From JAIRTY01 sp050257395 (GTDB lineage: Bacteria > Actinomycetota > Actinomycetes > Streptosporangiales > Streptosporangiaceae): a stretch of 60,859 nucleotides of DNA. Location of the stretch: assembly GCA_050257395.1 (NCBI GenBank), contig JBLMWU010000124.1:1-60859 (forward strand), given 5' to 3'. Shown one piece after another: positions 15,727-23,579 of this stretch. Each line of letters begins with the position of its first letter. The stretch's first letter is position 1. Made by a program: the position numbers and the translations under genes. The notes beneath the pieces are model-generated. The model was given only the letters and a program-made list of their open reading frames with translations. It made no database searches and had not been told where the DNA came from.

Positions 15727-17340
15727 ATGCGGCTCTCGCCCTCAGCGCACACCGACACCTTCTGCCGGGACCACCTCCCGCCCGCAGAGCAGTGGCCGGA
15801 CCTGCGTTTCACCCTCCCCGAACTGCACTACCCCGGGCGGCTCAACTGCGCCGAGGAGCTGCTGGACGCCACCGTGGCCCGCTTCGGCCCGGATCGCCCG
15901 TGCCTGCGCACCGCCAGCGGGACCTGGACCTACGGCGAGGTGCTCCGCCGGGCCAACCAGGTGGCCCAGGTGCTCACCGGCGACTTCGGCCTGGTCCCCG
16001 GCAACCGGGTGCTGCTGCGCGGCCCGAACAACCCGTGGCTGGTGGCCGCCTGGTTCGGGGTGCTCAAGGCGGGCGGGGTCGCGGTCACCACCATGCCGCT
16101 GCTGCGGGCCAGGGAGATCACCGCGCTGGCCGAGCTGACCGGGCCGGACCTGGCCGTGTGCGACGACCGCTTCGCCAGCGAGCTGACCGCGGCCGTGCCC
16201 GGCCTGCCGGCCGTGTACTACGGGGACAGCGGCGACCTGGCCAGCCGCTGCGCAGGCAAGAGCGGGGACTTCCCGGCGGTCGCCACCGCCGCCGACGATG
16301 TCGCCATCCTCGCGCCGACGTCGGGCACCACCGGCAAGCCCAAGGCCACCATGCACTTCCACCGGGACCTGCTGGCGATCGACGACACCTTCGGGCGGCA
16401 CGTGCTGGCCGCCGAGCCCGCCGACGTCTTCGCGGGCACGCCGCCGCTGGGCTTCACGTTCGGGCTGGGCGGGCTGGCGGTCTTCCCGTTCCGTATCGGC
16501 GCCTCGGTCCTGCTGCTGGAGCGCGCATCACCCGCGGATCTGGCGGAGGCCATCGCGGAGCACCAGGTGACCGCGCTGTTCACCGCGCCCACCATGTACC
16601 GGGCACTGCTGGCGACCGGGAAGATCAGGGAACTGAACGGGCTGCGCCGGTGCGTGTCAGCCGGAGAGCACCTGCCCGCCCCGGTGTGGGAGGACTTCCG
16701 CCGCGAGACCGGCACCCGGATCATCGACGGGCTCGGCGCCACCGAGCTGCTGCACATCTTCATCTCCGCCGCGGGCGAGGCGATCCGGCCCGGGGCCACG
16801 GGCGTCCCGGTGCCGGGCTATGAGGCCGCGGTGCTCGGCGGGGACCTCAGCCCGGTGCCGGACGGGACACCCGGCCGCCTGGCGGTCAGGGGCCCCACCG
16901 GCTGCCGCTACCTCGCGGACGACCGCCAGCGTAGCTACGTGGCGGACGGCTGGAACCTGACCGGTGACACCTACATCCGGGACGGTGACGGCTACTACTG
17001 GTACCAGGCCCGCACCGACGACATGATCATCAGCTCCGGTTACAACATCGCCGGGCCCGAGGTCGAGCAGGCCCTGCTCACCCATCCGGACGTGCTGGAA
17101 GCCGGCGTGGTCGGCGCGCCCGACCCGGAGCGGGGCACGATTGTCAAGGCCTACGTGGTGCTGCGGGAGAACGTGACGGCGGGCCCGGCCAAGGCGGCCG
17201 AACTGCAGGCGTTCGCCAAACAGGTCATCGCGCCGTACAAGTACCCGCGGGCGATCGAGTTCCTGGACGCCCTGCCCCGGACCGAGAGCGGCAAGATGCA
17301 GCGCTACCGGCTCCGCCAGCTCGCCGCCGCGCAGCGATGA
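15727..17340 (+). CDS. Aryl-CoA ligase, 2-aminobenzoate/benzoate-CoA ligase type
   Basis: 537-residue ATP-dependent acyl-adenylate ligase forming an aryl-CoA in the cytosol. Core motifs: PTSGTTGKPKATMHFHRD (P-loop A3, about 198-215; the MHFHRD extension is typical of benzoate/2-aminobenzoate-CoA ligases), GLGATELLHIF (A5), TGDTYIRDGDGYYWYQARTDDMIISSGYNI (A7-A8), and the catalytic Lys in TESGKMQRYRLR (A10). ATG 15727 has AAGGGAG upstream. It supplies the CoA thioester for the monooxygenase/reductase. The exact acid is inferred from the cluster, not from the pocket. Confidence 0.92.
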   Translation: MRLSPSAHTDTFCRDHLPPAEQWPDLRFTLPELHYPGRLNCAEELLDATVARFGPDRPCLRTASGTWTYGEVLRRANQVAQVLTGDFGLVPGNRVLLRGPNNPWLVAAWFGVLKAGGVAVTTMPLLRAREITALAELTGPDLAVCDDRFASELTAAVPGLPAVYYGDSGDLASRCAGKSGDFPAVATAADDVAILAPTSGTTGKPKATMHFHRDLLAIDDTFGRHVLAAEPADVFAGTPPLGFTFGLGGLAVFPFRIGASVLLLERASPADLAEAIAEHQVTALFTAPTMYRALLATGKIRELNGLRRCVSAGEHLPAPVWEDFRRETGTRIIDGLGATELLHIFISAAGEAIRPGATGVPVPGYEAAVLGGDLSPVPDGTPGRLAVRGPTGCRYLADDRQRSYVADGWNLTGDTYIRDGDGYYWYQARTDDMIISSGYNIAGPEVEQALLTHPDVLEAGVVGAPDPERGTIVKAYVVLRENVTAGPAKAAELQAFAKQVIAPYKYPRAIEFLDALPRTESGKMQRYRLRQLAAAQR

Positions 17341-17417
17341 CCGGACACCCCCTCCCGCCGGGCCCCGCCGCTGATTAGAGTCACCAGCAGGCACCCCACC
17401 CCCCCAGGGAGGCCACC

Positions 17418-18176
17418 GTGGCTATTGCGCATGTGACAGTGGGATCCGGCGAGCACCACGTGCTCGCGGTCCACGGCTGGTTCGGCTCGGCGCACGGGTG
17501 GGGCGCGCTGCCCGGGTTCCTGGACACCGGCAGCTACACCTACGCCTTCATGGACCTGCGCGGCTACGGCGGCCGCAAGGAGGTCAGCGGCGAGTACACC
17601 ATGGCCGAGGCGGCAGCCGACGCGGTGGCGCTCGCCGACGAGCTCGGCTGGGATCGGTTCTCGCTGGTCGGGCACTCCCTCGGCGGGAAGGTCATCCAGC
17701 AGGTGCTGGTGCAGGCGCCGGGCCGGGTCCGGCGGCTGGTCGGCGTCAACCCGGTGCCCGCCACCGAGGTGCCGTTCGACGAGCAGGGCTGGGCGCTGTT
17801 CAGCAGCGCGGCCAGCGACCCCGCCAGCCGGGCGGCGATCATCGACTTCACCACCGGCGGCCGGCTCACGAAGACGTTCGTCAGCCAGGTGGTGCAGCAC
17901 TCGCTGGACAACTCCACCGTGGAAGCGTTCGGCGCCTACCTGCCCGCCTGGGCGAAGACCGGCTTCGCCCAGCAGGTCCAGGGCCGCGAGGTGCCGGTGA
18001 AGGTCATCGTCGGCGAGCACGACCCCGCGCTGTCCGCCGACGTGATGAAGCAGACCTGGCTGGCGTTCTACCCCGGGGCCGAGATGGACGAGCTCGCCAA
18101 CGCCGGGCACTACCCGATGTTCGAGACGCCGGTGGCGCTCGCCACGTCCATCGAGGAGTTCCTGGGGCGGGCATGA
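17418..18176 (+). CDS. Alpha/beta hydrolase
   Basis: 252 residues with a complete triad: GHSLGG Ser87, Asp202 (GEHDPALS) and His231 (NAGHYPMFE). N-terminal LAVHGWFGSAHGWGALPGFL holds the HG oxyanion motif. GTG start with GGGAGG upstream. It overlaps the P450 gene by ATGA, so the two are co-translated; 77 nt separate it from the ligase. It could hydrolyse a thioester, lactone or ester formed by the P450 or the catabolic pathway; this link is inference. Confidence 0.87.
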   Translation: MAIAHVTVGSGEHHVLAVHGWFGSAHGWGALPGFLDTGSYTYAFMDLRGYGGRKEVSGEYTMAEAAADAVALADELGWDRFSLVGHSLGGKVIQQVLVQAPGRVRRLVGVNPVPATEVPFDEQGWALFSSAASDPASRAAIIDFTTGGRLTKTFVSQVVQHSLDNSTVEAFGAYLPAWAKTGFAQQVQGREVPVKVIVGEHDPALSADVMKQTWLAFYPGAEMDELANAGHYPMFETPVALATSIEEFLGRA

Positions 18177-19513
18177 CGACCGCGGCCCGGCAGGCGCGGC
18201 CGGACACGGAGGTCGTGTTCGACCCGGCGACCTACGCCGAGGGCGTGCCGTTCGACGCGCTCGCCCGGCTGCGCCGCGCCGCGCCCGTCGTGTGGGTGGA
18301 TGAGATCCCCGTGCTGGGCTGGCCGGGCGGTCCCGGGTTCTGGCTTGTGCTGCGGCACGCCGACGTGGAGACGGTGCTGACCAGGCCGCGGCTGTTCTCC
18401 TCCTGGCTGGGGGCGACCCAGATCAGGGACCCGGCGAGCACGCAGGCGCTGGCTTACGTGCGGCAGATGATGCTGAACATGGACCCGCCCGGGCATTCGC
18501 GGCTGCGCCGGCTGCTGGCGCGGTCGTTCACGCCGCGGGCGGTCAGCCGGCTGGAGGACCGGATCCGCGGGCACGCCCGGGCCCTCTGCGAGCGGGCGTT
18601 CACCGGGGACCGCGGCCAGTGCGATTTCGCCAAGGAGGTGGCCGCCGACCTGCCGCTGCTCACCCTCGCCGACGTGCTGGGAGTGCCCGAGCAGGACCGC
18701 TGGCTGCTGTTCGACTGGTCCAACCGGGTGATCGGCTACCAGGATCCGGACTACGCCTCCTCGGCCGAGTTCGACCCGGACCGCGGCACGCCCATGGCCA
18801 GGGAGGCGCTGGCGCTGCGCCCCGCGCCGGATGCCAGCGGCCGGATGCCCGACCCGCGCACCCGCGACGGCATGCCGGACCTGTACGCCTACGCGCACCT
18901 GCTCGCGGAGGAGAAGCGGCGCCGGCCCGGGGATGACGTGATGTCCATCCTGCTGGCGCAGGAGGACGAGGACGGCAGCCGGGTATCGGTGGCCGAGTTC
19001 GAGAACATGTTCTGGCTGTTCGCGGTGGCGGGCAACGAGACGGTCCGGAACGGCCTGCCCGGCGCCTGCGTGGCGCTGCTGGAGCACCCGGGCGCGCAGG
19101 CGGAGCTGCGCGCCGATCCGGCGCTGCTGGCCACCGCGGTGGACGAGCTGCTGCGCTGGTGGACGCCGGTGATGACCTTCCGCCGGACCGCGACCGCCGA
19201 CTGCGAGCTGGGCGGCCAGCCCATCCGGGCGGGGGACAAAGTGGTGGTGTCGTTCACCTCCGCGAACCGGGACGAGACCGTGTTCGCCGACCCTGACCGG
19301 CTCGACCTCCACCGCCAGCCCAACCCGCACCTGGTCTTCGGGCACGGTCCCCACTTCTGCCTCGGCTCCCACCTGGCCCGCAGCCAGGTGCGCGCGCTCT
19401 TCAGCGAGGTGCTGGCCCGCACCTCCTCGCTCAGCCATGCCGGGCAGCCGTCCTACCTGCGCTCAAACTTCCAGCGCGGCATCAAGCGGCTCCCGGTCGC
19501 CTGGACCGCCTGA
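18173..19513 (+). CDS. Cytochrome P450
   Basis: 446-residue soluble bacterial P450. I-helix oxygen motif AVAGNET (about 284-290), ExxR in DELLRW (Glu325, Arg328) and heme ligand Cys396 in FGHGPHFCLGSHLAR are all present. No membrane anchor. The overall look (GHGPHFCLGSHLAR; SSWLGATQIRD after the B helix) is close to the linalool-8-monooxygenase / CYP125-142 steroid-side-chain group, so the substrate may be terpenoid or steroid rather than aromatic. Needs separate ferredoxin and reductase, which are not encoded here. Coupled to the upstream hydrolase by a 4-nt overlap. Confidence 0.93.
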   Translation: MTTAARQARPDTEVVFDPATYAEGVPFDALARLRRAAPVVWVDEIPVLGWPGGPGFWLVLRHADVETVLTRPRLFSSWLGATQIRDPASTQALAYVRQMMLNMDPPGHSRLRRLLARSFTPRAVSRLEDRIRGHARALCERAFTGDRGQCDFAKEVAADLPLLTLADVLGVPEQDRWLLFDWSNRVIGYQDPDYASSAEFDPDRGTPMAREALALRPAPDASGRMPDPRTRDGMPDLYAYAHLLAEEKRRRPGDDVMSILLAQEDEDGSRVSVAEFENMFWLFAVAGNETVRNGLPGACVALLEHPGAQAELRADPALLATAVDELLRWWTPVMTFRRTATADCELGGQPIRAGDKVVVSFTSANRDETVFADPDRLDLHRQPNPHLVFGHGPHFCLGSHLARSQVRALFSEVLARTSSLSHAGQPSYLRSNFQRGIKRLPVAWTA

Positions 19514-19543
19514 TCCCGTGCGTGTGCCCGGCGCCGCGGGCTG

Positions 19544-19789
19544 TCAGCCGGCCCGTGAGGCGACCCGGGGATGGTCCCGCCAGGCTGGCATGGTCGCCAT
19601 GTAGTCCAGCGTCTGGCGCTCGATCTCCGCGCGGGGCACGCCCGGGTTGCGCCGGGCCTGCCAGGCGGTCATCCGCTCGAACCGCTCGTCAAACGACTGG
19701 AGCTGACCGCTCTCGTCGGTGCAGTAAGCGCAGTACCGGCCCGTCTCGATGGGCATGCCGCAGCTTTCACAGGTGTGCGTCGTGGTCAT
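19544..19789 (-). CDS. Small zinc-ribbon protein
   Basis: 81 residues. Cys7/Cys10 (CESC) and Cys20/Cys23 (CAYC) make one zinc ribbon; the rest (QSFDERFERMTAWQARRNPG...LDYMATMPAW) is helical and resembles actinobacterial proteins with a putative zinc-ribbon head. The start at 19789 has AGGGAGA upstream; an in-frame ATG six codons earlier is less likely. Its first 23 bases overlap the marR 3' end, so it is the second gene of a marR operon. Function unknown. Confidence 0.8.
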   Translation of the reverse strand: MTTTHTCESCGMPIETGRYCAYCTDESGQLQSFDERFERMTAWQARRNPGVPRAEIERQTLDYMATMPAWRDHPRVASRAG

Positions 19790-20267
19790 GATGATCTCCC
19801 TGAACATGCCCGGCGCCTGCCGGGGACGGAGTTGCCGACTGAACAGTTGCTGACTGAACGAGGGCCCGGAAGGCGCCCAGCAGCGCCTGGACGTGTTCTG
19901 GGGGCATCCGCTCCAGCGCGCCGGCGAGCAGCTCCATGCTGAGCACCTCGCGCTGGCGGTCCCGGGCGGCCTGACCCGCCGGGGTGAGCCAGATCAGGGT
20001 CCGGCGCCGGTCTGCCGGATCACTTTCGCGTTCCAGCAGGCCCTGACGCTCCAGGTGGCTGACGATCTCGCTCACCACCGACTGGGCACGCCGGAGGTGG
20101 GCCGCCGCCTCCCCGATGGTGAGCGGGCCGGCCAGCGCCAGGTGCTCCAGTACCGCGATCGAGGCGTTGGGCAGCTGGCTGCGCGGCTGGTCCCGCCGGT
20201 GGAAGGTCAGGTACGCAGCCCGGAAAAGCTCAGCGAATTCCCTGGCCTGCTGGCTGGCGTCGCTCAC
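19767..20267 (-). CDS. MarR-family transcriptional regulator
   Basis: 166 residues from GTG 20267. Winged helix: ASIAVLEHLALAGPLTIGEAAAHLRRAQSVVSEIVSHLERQGLLERESDPADRRRTLIWLT, with the DxRR wing intact, followed by dimerisation helices and a His-rich tail (GDHHDHDAHL) that arises from reading into the zinc-ribbon gene. A TTG at 20291 is possible, but it lies inside the palindrome at 20290-20314, so the GTG is preferred. Likely autoregulator, and perhaps also controller of the divergent gene at 20477. Confidence 0.88.
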   Translation of the reverse strand: MSDASQQAREFAELFRAAYLTFHRRDQPRSQLPNASIAVLEHLALAGPLTIGEAAAHLRRAQSVVSEIVSHLERQGLLERESDPADRRRTLIWLTPAGQAARDRQREVLSMELLAGALERMPPEHVQALLGAFRALVQSATVQSATPSPAGAGHVQGDHHDHDAHL

Positions 20268-20289
20268 CAGGCCAGATTTCCGCCCCGGC

Positions 20290-20314
20290 AATCCATCGTC
20301 AATCCCGATGGATT
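20290..20314. promoter_or_regulatory. Probable MarR operator
   Basis: Perfect inverted repeat AATCCATCG-N7-CGATGGATT, 23 nt upstream of the preferred marR start and in the intergenic region shared with the divergent C39-like gene. Typical length and position for a MarR autoregulatory site. Confidence 0.55.
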
Positions 20315-20476
20315 ACCCGCGCGCGTGCGGCACCGGGACCGGAAGCGAGTCGCATGGCCGGGCTTCCCGCCAGGCGACATCCCCGTCGCCTTCGTCCCGC
20401 AGGCTGCCTTTTCAGCCTGTGACCGCCCTAAACTCTCATCACCTATTCCTGGATTCGGTATCGCCAGGGCGGCGGG

Positions 20477-21184
20477 ATGGGACTGGCCGGCATGAGCGGT
20501 GACCCGCTGGACCGCGGCAAGGCAGGCCAGGCCGCTGGCGTGCCGGTCCGGCCGGACACGCTGCCGGACGGCCGCGAATCACTGATGGTCGGGGATGTGC
20601 CGGAGTATGCCCGCTTCAGTCATCGCCAGGGCGACAACCCGGAGCATTTCCGGAATGACTGCGGGCTGATGTCGGTCCAGGACGTCCTGCGGCAGTTCGG
20701 CGCGCGGGTGACCGAGGGCGATGTGGTGACGCACGCGCTGGCGCACGGCGAGTGCCAGGTGGACCCCACCGCACCGGGCCGGTCGGGCGCGACCCGCCCC
20801 AGCCAGGACGCCCAGATCCTGGGCGACTACGGCGTGCCCTCCACCGTCAGATCCGGGCAGACTCTGGCGCAGCTCGCCGCAGAGGTCGAGCAGGGCCGCG
20901 GCGTCATCATCGGGGTCAACAGCGGCGTCCTCTGGCAGATCCCGGAGATGGTCGGGAATGGCAGGGTCAATCATGCGGTGACGGTCACCGGCGTGGCACT
21001 CGACCCGGACAACGGCAGCATCCAGGGCTTCTACCTCAACGACAGCGGCAACGGGAAGGCGGCCGAATTCGCCGGCACGGTCATCATGCAGGTCGCCTGG
21101 CAGGACACTGGCGGCTGGACCGTCGTCACCGACGGCGTGCACCCCGACCCGGCAGAAGGTCCGGCGCCACGGTCGAGGACATGA
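20477..21184 (+). CDS. C39-like cysteine-peptidase-fold protein
   Basis: 235 residues, no signal peptide. The segment NDCGLMSVQDVLRQFG (Cys62), the later GRVNHAVTVTGV (His166) and FYLNDSGNG (Asn188/Asp189) give a Cys-His-Asn/Asp order like C39/papain-fold peptidase domains; such domains are common in bacterial effectors and polymorphic-toxin C-termini. Here the domain is almost the whole protein, with only a 45-residue disordered N-terminal region. GGCGGG precedes ATG 20477; an ATG five codons on is also possible. Divergent from marR. Enzymatic activity and target are not known. Confidence 0.7.
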   Translation: MGLAGMSGDPLDRGKAGQAAGVPVRPDTLPDGRESLMVGDVPEYARFSHRQGDNPEHFRNDCGLMSVQDVLRQFGARVTEGDVVTHALAHGECQVDPTAPGRSGATRPSQDAQILGDYGVPSTVRSGQTLAQLAAEVEQGRGVIIGVNSGVLWQIPEMVGNGRVNHAVTVTGVALDPDNGSIQGFYLNDSGNGKAAEFAGTVIMQVAWQDTGGWTVVTDGVHPDPAEGPAPRSRT

Positions 21185-21315
21185 AGACTTCCTCAGTGGC
21201 GGTCATCAGCACGGGCAGCCGGGCCCGCCGCTGCTGAGCCCGGCGGGCCGGATTGTCGGTGGCCGGCGGAATACTCGTGGCCCGGCCCGGCGAGGACGCC
21301 CGATGGGAGAGAGCG

Positions 21316-21774
21316 ATGGCTGTCCGGTACCAGCTGGTGATCGACTGCAAGGACCCCGAGCCGCTGGCCCGCTTCTGGGCGGCTGCCCTGGGATACGTGC
21401 TTGAACCGCCCCCCGAAGGATTCGCCACCTGGGACGAGTGGCGGCGCGACGTCGGGTTTCCCGAGAGTGAGCTGGGAATCGGCGCGGACAGCATCATCGA
21501 TCCCCGCGGTGACGGCCCCCGCATCTGGTTTCATGCGCTGCCGGACGCCAAGGTGGTCAAGAACCGTCTCCACCTCGACATCCACGCCAGCGGCGGCGCC
21601 GGTACGACCGACCGCTCGGTCCCGCTCGCAACCCGCAGGCAGCGAGTCGACGCCGAGGCCAGGCGGCTGACGGAGTTCGGGGCCACCATCACCGGGGCCC
21701 TGGGCGCCGACGGCCTCGACCACTACGCGGTGGGGATGAAGGACCCCGAGGGCAACGAGTTCGACGTCAACTGA
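21316..21774 (+). CDS. VOC-family glyoxalase-like protein
   Basis: 152 residues: AVRYQLVIDCKDPEPLARFWAAALGY at the N-terminus and HYAVGMKDPEGNEFDVN at the end are typical of the actinobacterial glyoxalase-like VOC group (often annotated as glyoxalase-like domain). HLDIH in the middle carries likely metal or ligand residues. Start at 21316 has GGGAGAG upstream. Substrate unknown. Stands alone. Confidence 0.87.
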   Translation: MAVRYQLVIDCKDPEPLARFWAAALGYVLEPPPEGFATWDEWRRDVGFPESELGIGADSIIDPRGDGPRIWFHALPDAKVVKNRLHLDIHASGGAGTTDRSVPLATRRQRVDAEARRLTEFGATITGALGADGLDHYAVGMKDPEGNEFDVN

Positions 21775-21807
21775 CGCCAGCCGCGCCCACTCCCCAGACT
21801 TCGCTGA

Positions 21808-21821
21808 GGCCTCGCGAGGCC
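21808..21821. terminator. GC palindrome between convergent genes
   Basis: GGCCTCGCGAGGCC, perfect 14-nt palindrome between the stops of the VOC and GNAT genes. Possible bidirectional terminator stem; no T-run. Confidence 0.4.
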
Positions 21822-21843
21822 CAGGCGCTGCCGCTTGCGATCG

Positions 21844-22383
21844 CTAGCGGGTGAACTGCCACACCACGTCGGTGCCGGATTCGGCGGGCGCGGCAGGCCA
21901 CAGGTCGCGGGGCGGCCGTTCGCCGAGCCTGGCGTAACCCAGCTTCGCCGGAATGCGCCCGCTGGCCACGTTGGCGGCATCGTGGTAGATCTCCACCCGG
22001 CCGACGCCCGGCAGCGCGAGGGCAGCATCCGTCAGCGCCGCGGTCGCGTCGGTCGCGATGCCCCGGCCAGTCCAGCCAGCGTGCACCCAGTAGCCGATCT
22101 CCAGGCCGCCCTCGCCGATGCGGTTGTGCAGGCCAGCGCTGCCCACGAGCTGGTCGCCGACGGTGATCGCGTAGGTGAACGCGCTGCCCGAAGCCCATTG
22201 CGTCTCGCAGTCGCGCAGGTACTCCGCTGCCCTGCCCGCGTCGTAGCCCTCAGCCCACGGCATCCAGGGCCGCAGGTGCTCCTGCGACTCGGTGACCGCG
22301 GCCAGCAGCGCAGCCGCATCATCAGGACGCCATCGCCGCAGGCTGACCTGGCCGTGGGTGAGCGTATCCGGAGGGCTGGTCAT
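21844..22383 (-). CDS. GNAT acetyltransferase, RimJ/RimL-like
   Basis: 179 residues. GNAT fold with VSLRRWRPDDAAALLAAV at the N-terminus, LEIGYWVHAGWTGRGIATDATAAL holding the acetyl-CoA pyrophosphate loop (RGIAT), and VEIYHDAANVASGRIPAKLGYARLGE, the motif-B pattern of the RimJ/RimL group (the usual N in 'N.aS'). Acetylates an unknown amine, possibly a protein N-terminus or a small molecule. The start chosen at 22383 matches the family N-terminus. Confidence 0.9.
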   Translation of the reverse strand: MTSPPDTLTHGQVSLRRWRPDDAAALLAAVTESQEHLRPWMPWAEGYDAGRAAEYLRDCETQWASGSAFTYAITVGDQLVGSAGLHNRIGEGGLEIGYWVHAGWTGRGIATDATAALTDAALALPGVGRVEIYHDAANVASGRIPAKLGYARLGERPPRDLWPAAPAESGTDVVWQFTR

Positions 22384-22469
22384 CGGCCCAGCATGGCCGG
22401 GCAGCCCGGCTCGCGGCAATGGATTAACCGATGAGACCCAGCCAAAGGGGATCAGCAGAGCGCGATCAG

Positions 22470-22916
22470 CTAAGGCCTGGCCGCAGTGCGCGCCGCCCAA
22501 GCCGCCAGCGTGTAGTTCTCGGCCAGGCGCACCTTGCGCTGCTGGTTGTTCCTGGTGGGTATCAGTCGTAGCCAGACCTCGCACTCGCCGACCTCGTCCA
22601 CGGGAAGCACGTACACCTGCTTCGTGTCGGGCGAGTAGGCGGCGAACAGGTCCGCCTCGTTCCGGTAGCTCCCGCCCCTGGGCCTAGTGGGGTTGGTGCT
22701 CCTAGCGTTGAAACGGATGCAGGCGTCACCTTCCCCGCATACCGACGCGGTCTTGCACTGGACGCGAAGGAAACGCCTGCCGGCCTCCACCACCATGTCA
22801 TAGCGCTGGTTGTCGCCGAACGGCAGCAGGACCGGGAAGCCTGCCTTGAGTAACTCCGCGAGCACCACGGCCTCAGTGATGTCGCCGATGGACTTGGTGT
22901 TCCCCACGCCCGGCAT
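22470..22916 (-). CDS. PD-(D/E)XK nuclease of the I-Ssp6803I (group I intron homing endonuclease) type
   Basis: 148 residues. KSIGDITEAVVLAELLKAGF (Glu15), NQRYDMVVE (Asp40) and FLRVQCKTA (Gln53, Lys55) give an E-D-QxK active site, as I recall for I-Ssp6803I-type PD-(D/E)XK enzymes, followed by YRNEADLFAAYSPDTKQVYVLPVDEV, also characteristic of that group. It begins 78 nt after the 3' end of tRNA-Val on the same strand. No intron or integrase is visible, so it is free-standing. It could be a domesticated or stranded homing endonuclease, or a small restriction/repair nuclease. Confidence 0.75.
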   Translation of the reverse strand: MPGVGNTKSIGDITEAVVLAELLKAGFPVLLPFGDNQRYDMVVEAGRRFLRVQCKTASVCGEGDACIRFNARSTNPTRPRGGSYRNEADLFAAYSPDTKQVYVLPVDEVGECEVWLRLIPTRNNQQRKVRLAENYTLAAWAARTAARP

Positions 22917-22994
22917 CGTAGGCAGAAGCGGGCAAAATGCCTGCGCGACATGCCGGTGATGTCACCGCGACTGGCTACTGAAATGAGTAAACAG

Positions 22995-23066
22995 TGGGCG
23001 CAGCTGGTTTCGAACCAGCGACCTCCCGGTTGTAAGCCGGGTGCTCTACCCCTGAGCTATGCGCCC
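22995..23066 (-). tRNA. tRNA-Val (anticodon UAC)
   Basis: Folds as a full cloverleaf: acceptor GGGCGCA/TGCGCCC, D-arm GCTC/GAGC, anticodon stem CCCGG/CCGGG with loop CTTACAA (anticodon TAC), T-arm GCTGG-TTCGAAA-CCAGC, discriminator A. The 3' CCA is not encoded (next bases are CTG). Reads GUA/GUG valine codons. Confidence 0.96.
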
Positions 23067-23164
23067 GCGCCTGCACCCGGGCGCCGGGCGCACACTTCAC
23101 CGCAGCGTACCCGTTCCTGGCGCGGCTGGCAGGGCCGGAAGGCAGCCCGCCGGTGCCCGGCGGC

Positions 23165-23506
23165 TCAGACGCGGGCGCCAGCCCGGCGGCTGAACACGCG
23201 TTCGAGTGCCTGGGAGACCTCTTCGGCCAAGCCGGGCGCGGTGCCGGGCCGCGTCTCGGTCACCGGCTCCCCGGCCTCGTCCGGCGGCGCTACGAACCCG
23301 CACGCCCGGCACTCGACCTCGCCGAGCCGCCGGACCAGCTGGGTGCTGCCGCACTGCGCGCACTGGTCGAGGTCCGCTGTCCAGTCGTGCGCGGCCTGGC
23401 AGTCCGGGCAGACCAGCACCTGCTGGTCCGCCCGGACTCCGCGCTTCCACGGGCTGTGCCCGCGGCCGGGGTCCACCTGCCGCGCGCCACAGCGATAACA
23501 GGGCAT
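23165..23506 (-). CDS. Four-CxxC zinc-ribbon protein
   Basis: 113 residues with four CxxC pairs: Cys3/6, Cys33/36 (CPDC), Cys49/52 (CAQC) and Cys66/69 (CRAC), so room for two zinc ribbons. The segment RQVDPGRGHSPWKRGVRADQQVLVCPDCQ..HDWTADLD is conserved among actinomycete hypothetical proteins. The AGGAGG-type ribosome site (about 23517-23523) abuts a 6-bp C/G inverted repeat, which might hide it. Function unknown; nucleic-acid or protein binding is likely. Confidence 0.85.
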   Translation of the reverse strand: MPCYRCGARQVDPGRGHSPWKRGVRADQQVLVCPDCQAAHDWTADLDQCAQCGSTQLVRRLGEVECRACGFVAPPDEAGEPVTETRPGTAPGLAEEVSQALERVFSRRAGARV

Positions 23507-23536
23507 CCGGGTCCTGTCCTCCCCCCTGGGGGGTTA

Positions 23537-23556
23537 CCGGGGGACCGCTCCCCCGG
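23537..23556. terminator. Hairpin downstream of ahpE
   Basis: CCGGGGGA / TCCCCCGG arms with a 4-nt loop, 24 nt past the ahpE stop on the minus strand. Strong GC stem; no T-run. A second stem, CCCCCC-T-GGGGGG (23521-23533), follows and overlaps the leader of the zinc-ribbon gene. Confidence 0.5.
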
Positions 23557-23579
23557 CCGCTGCTGCCCCGGCTGCGCGC

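Noticed and set aside
20267..20291. TTG 20291 as marR start
   Set aside because: The codon lies inside the perfect palindrome; GTG 20267 leaves the operator upstream. Not fully excluded.
22470..23066. Integrated mobile island using tRNA-Val as attachment site
   Set aside because: No integrase and no direct repeat of the tRNA 3' end seen in the flanks; only the nuclease gene hints at mobility.
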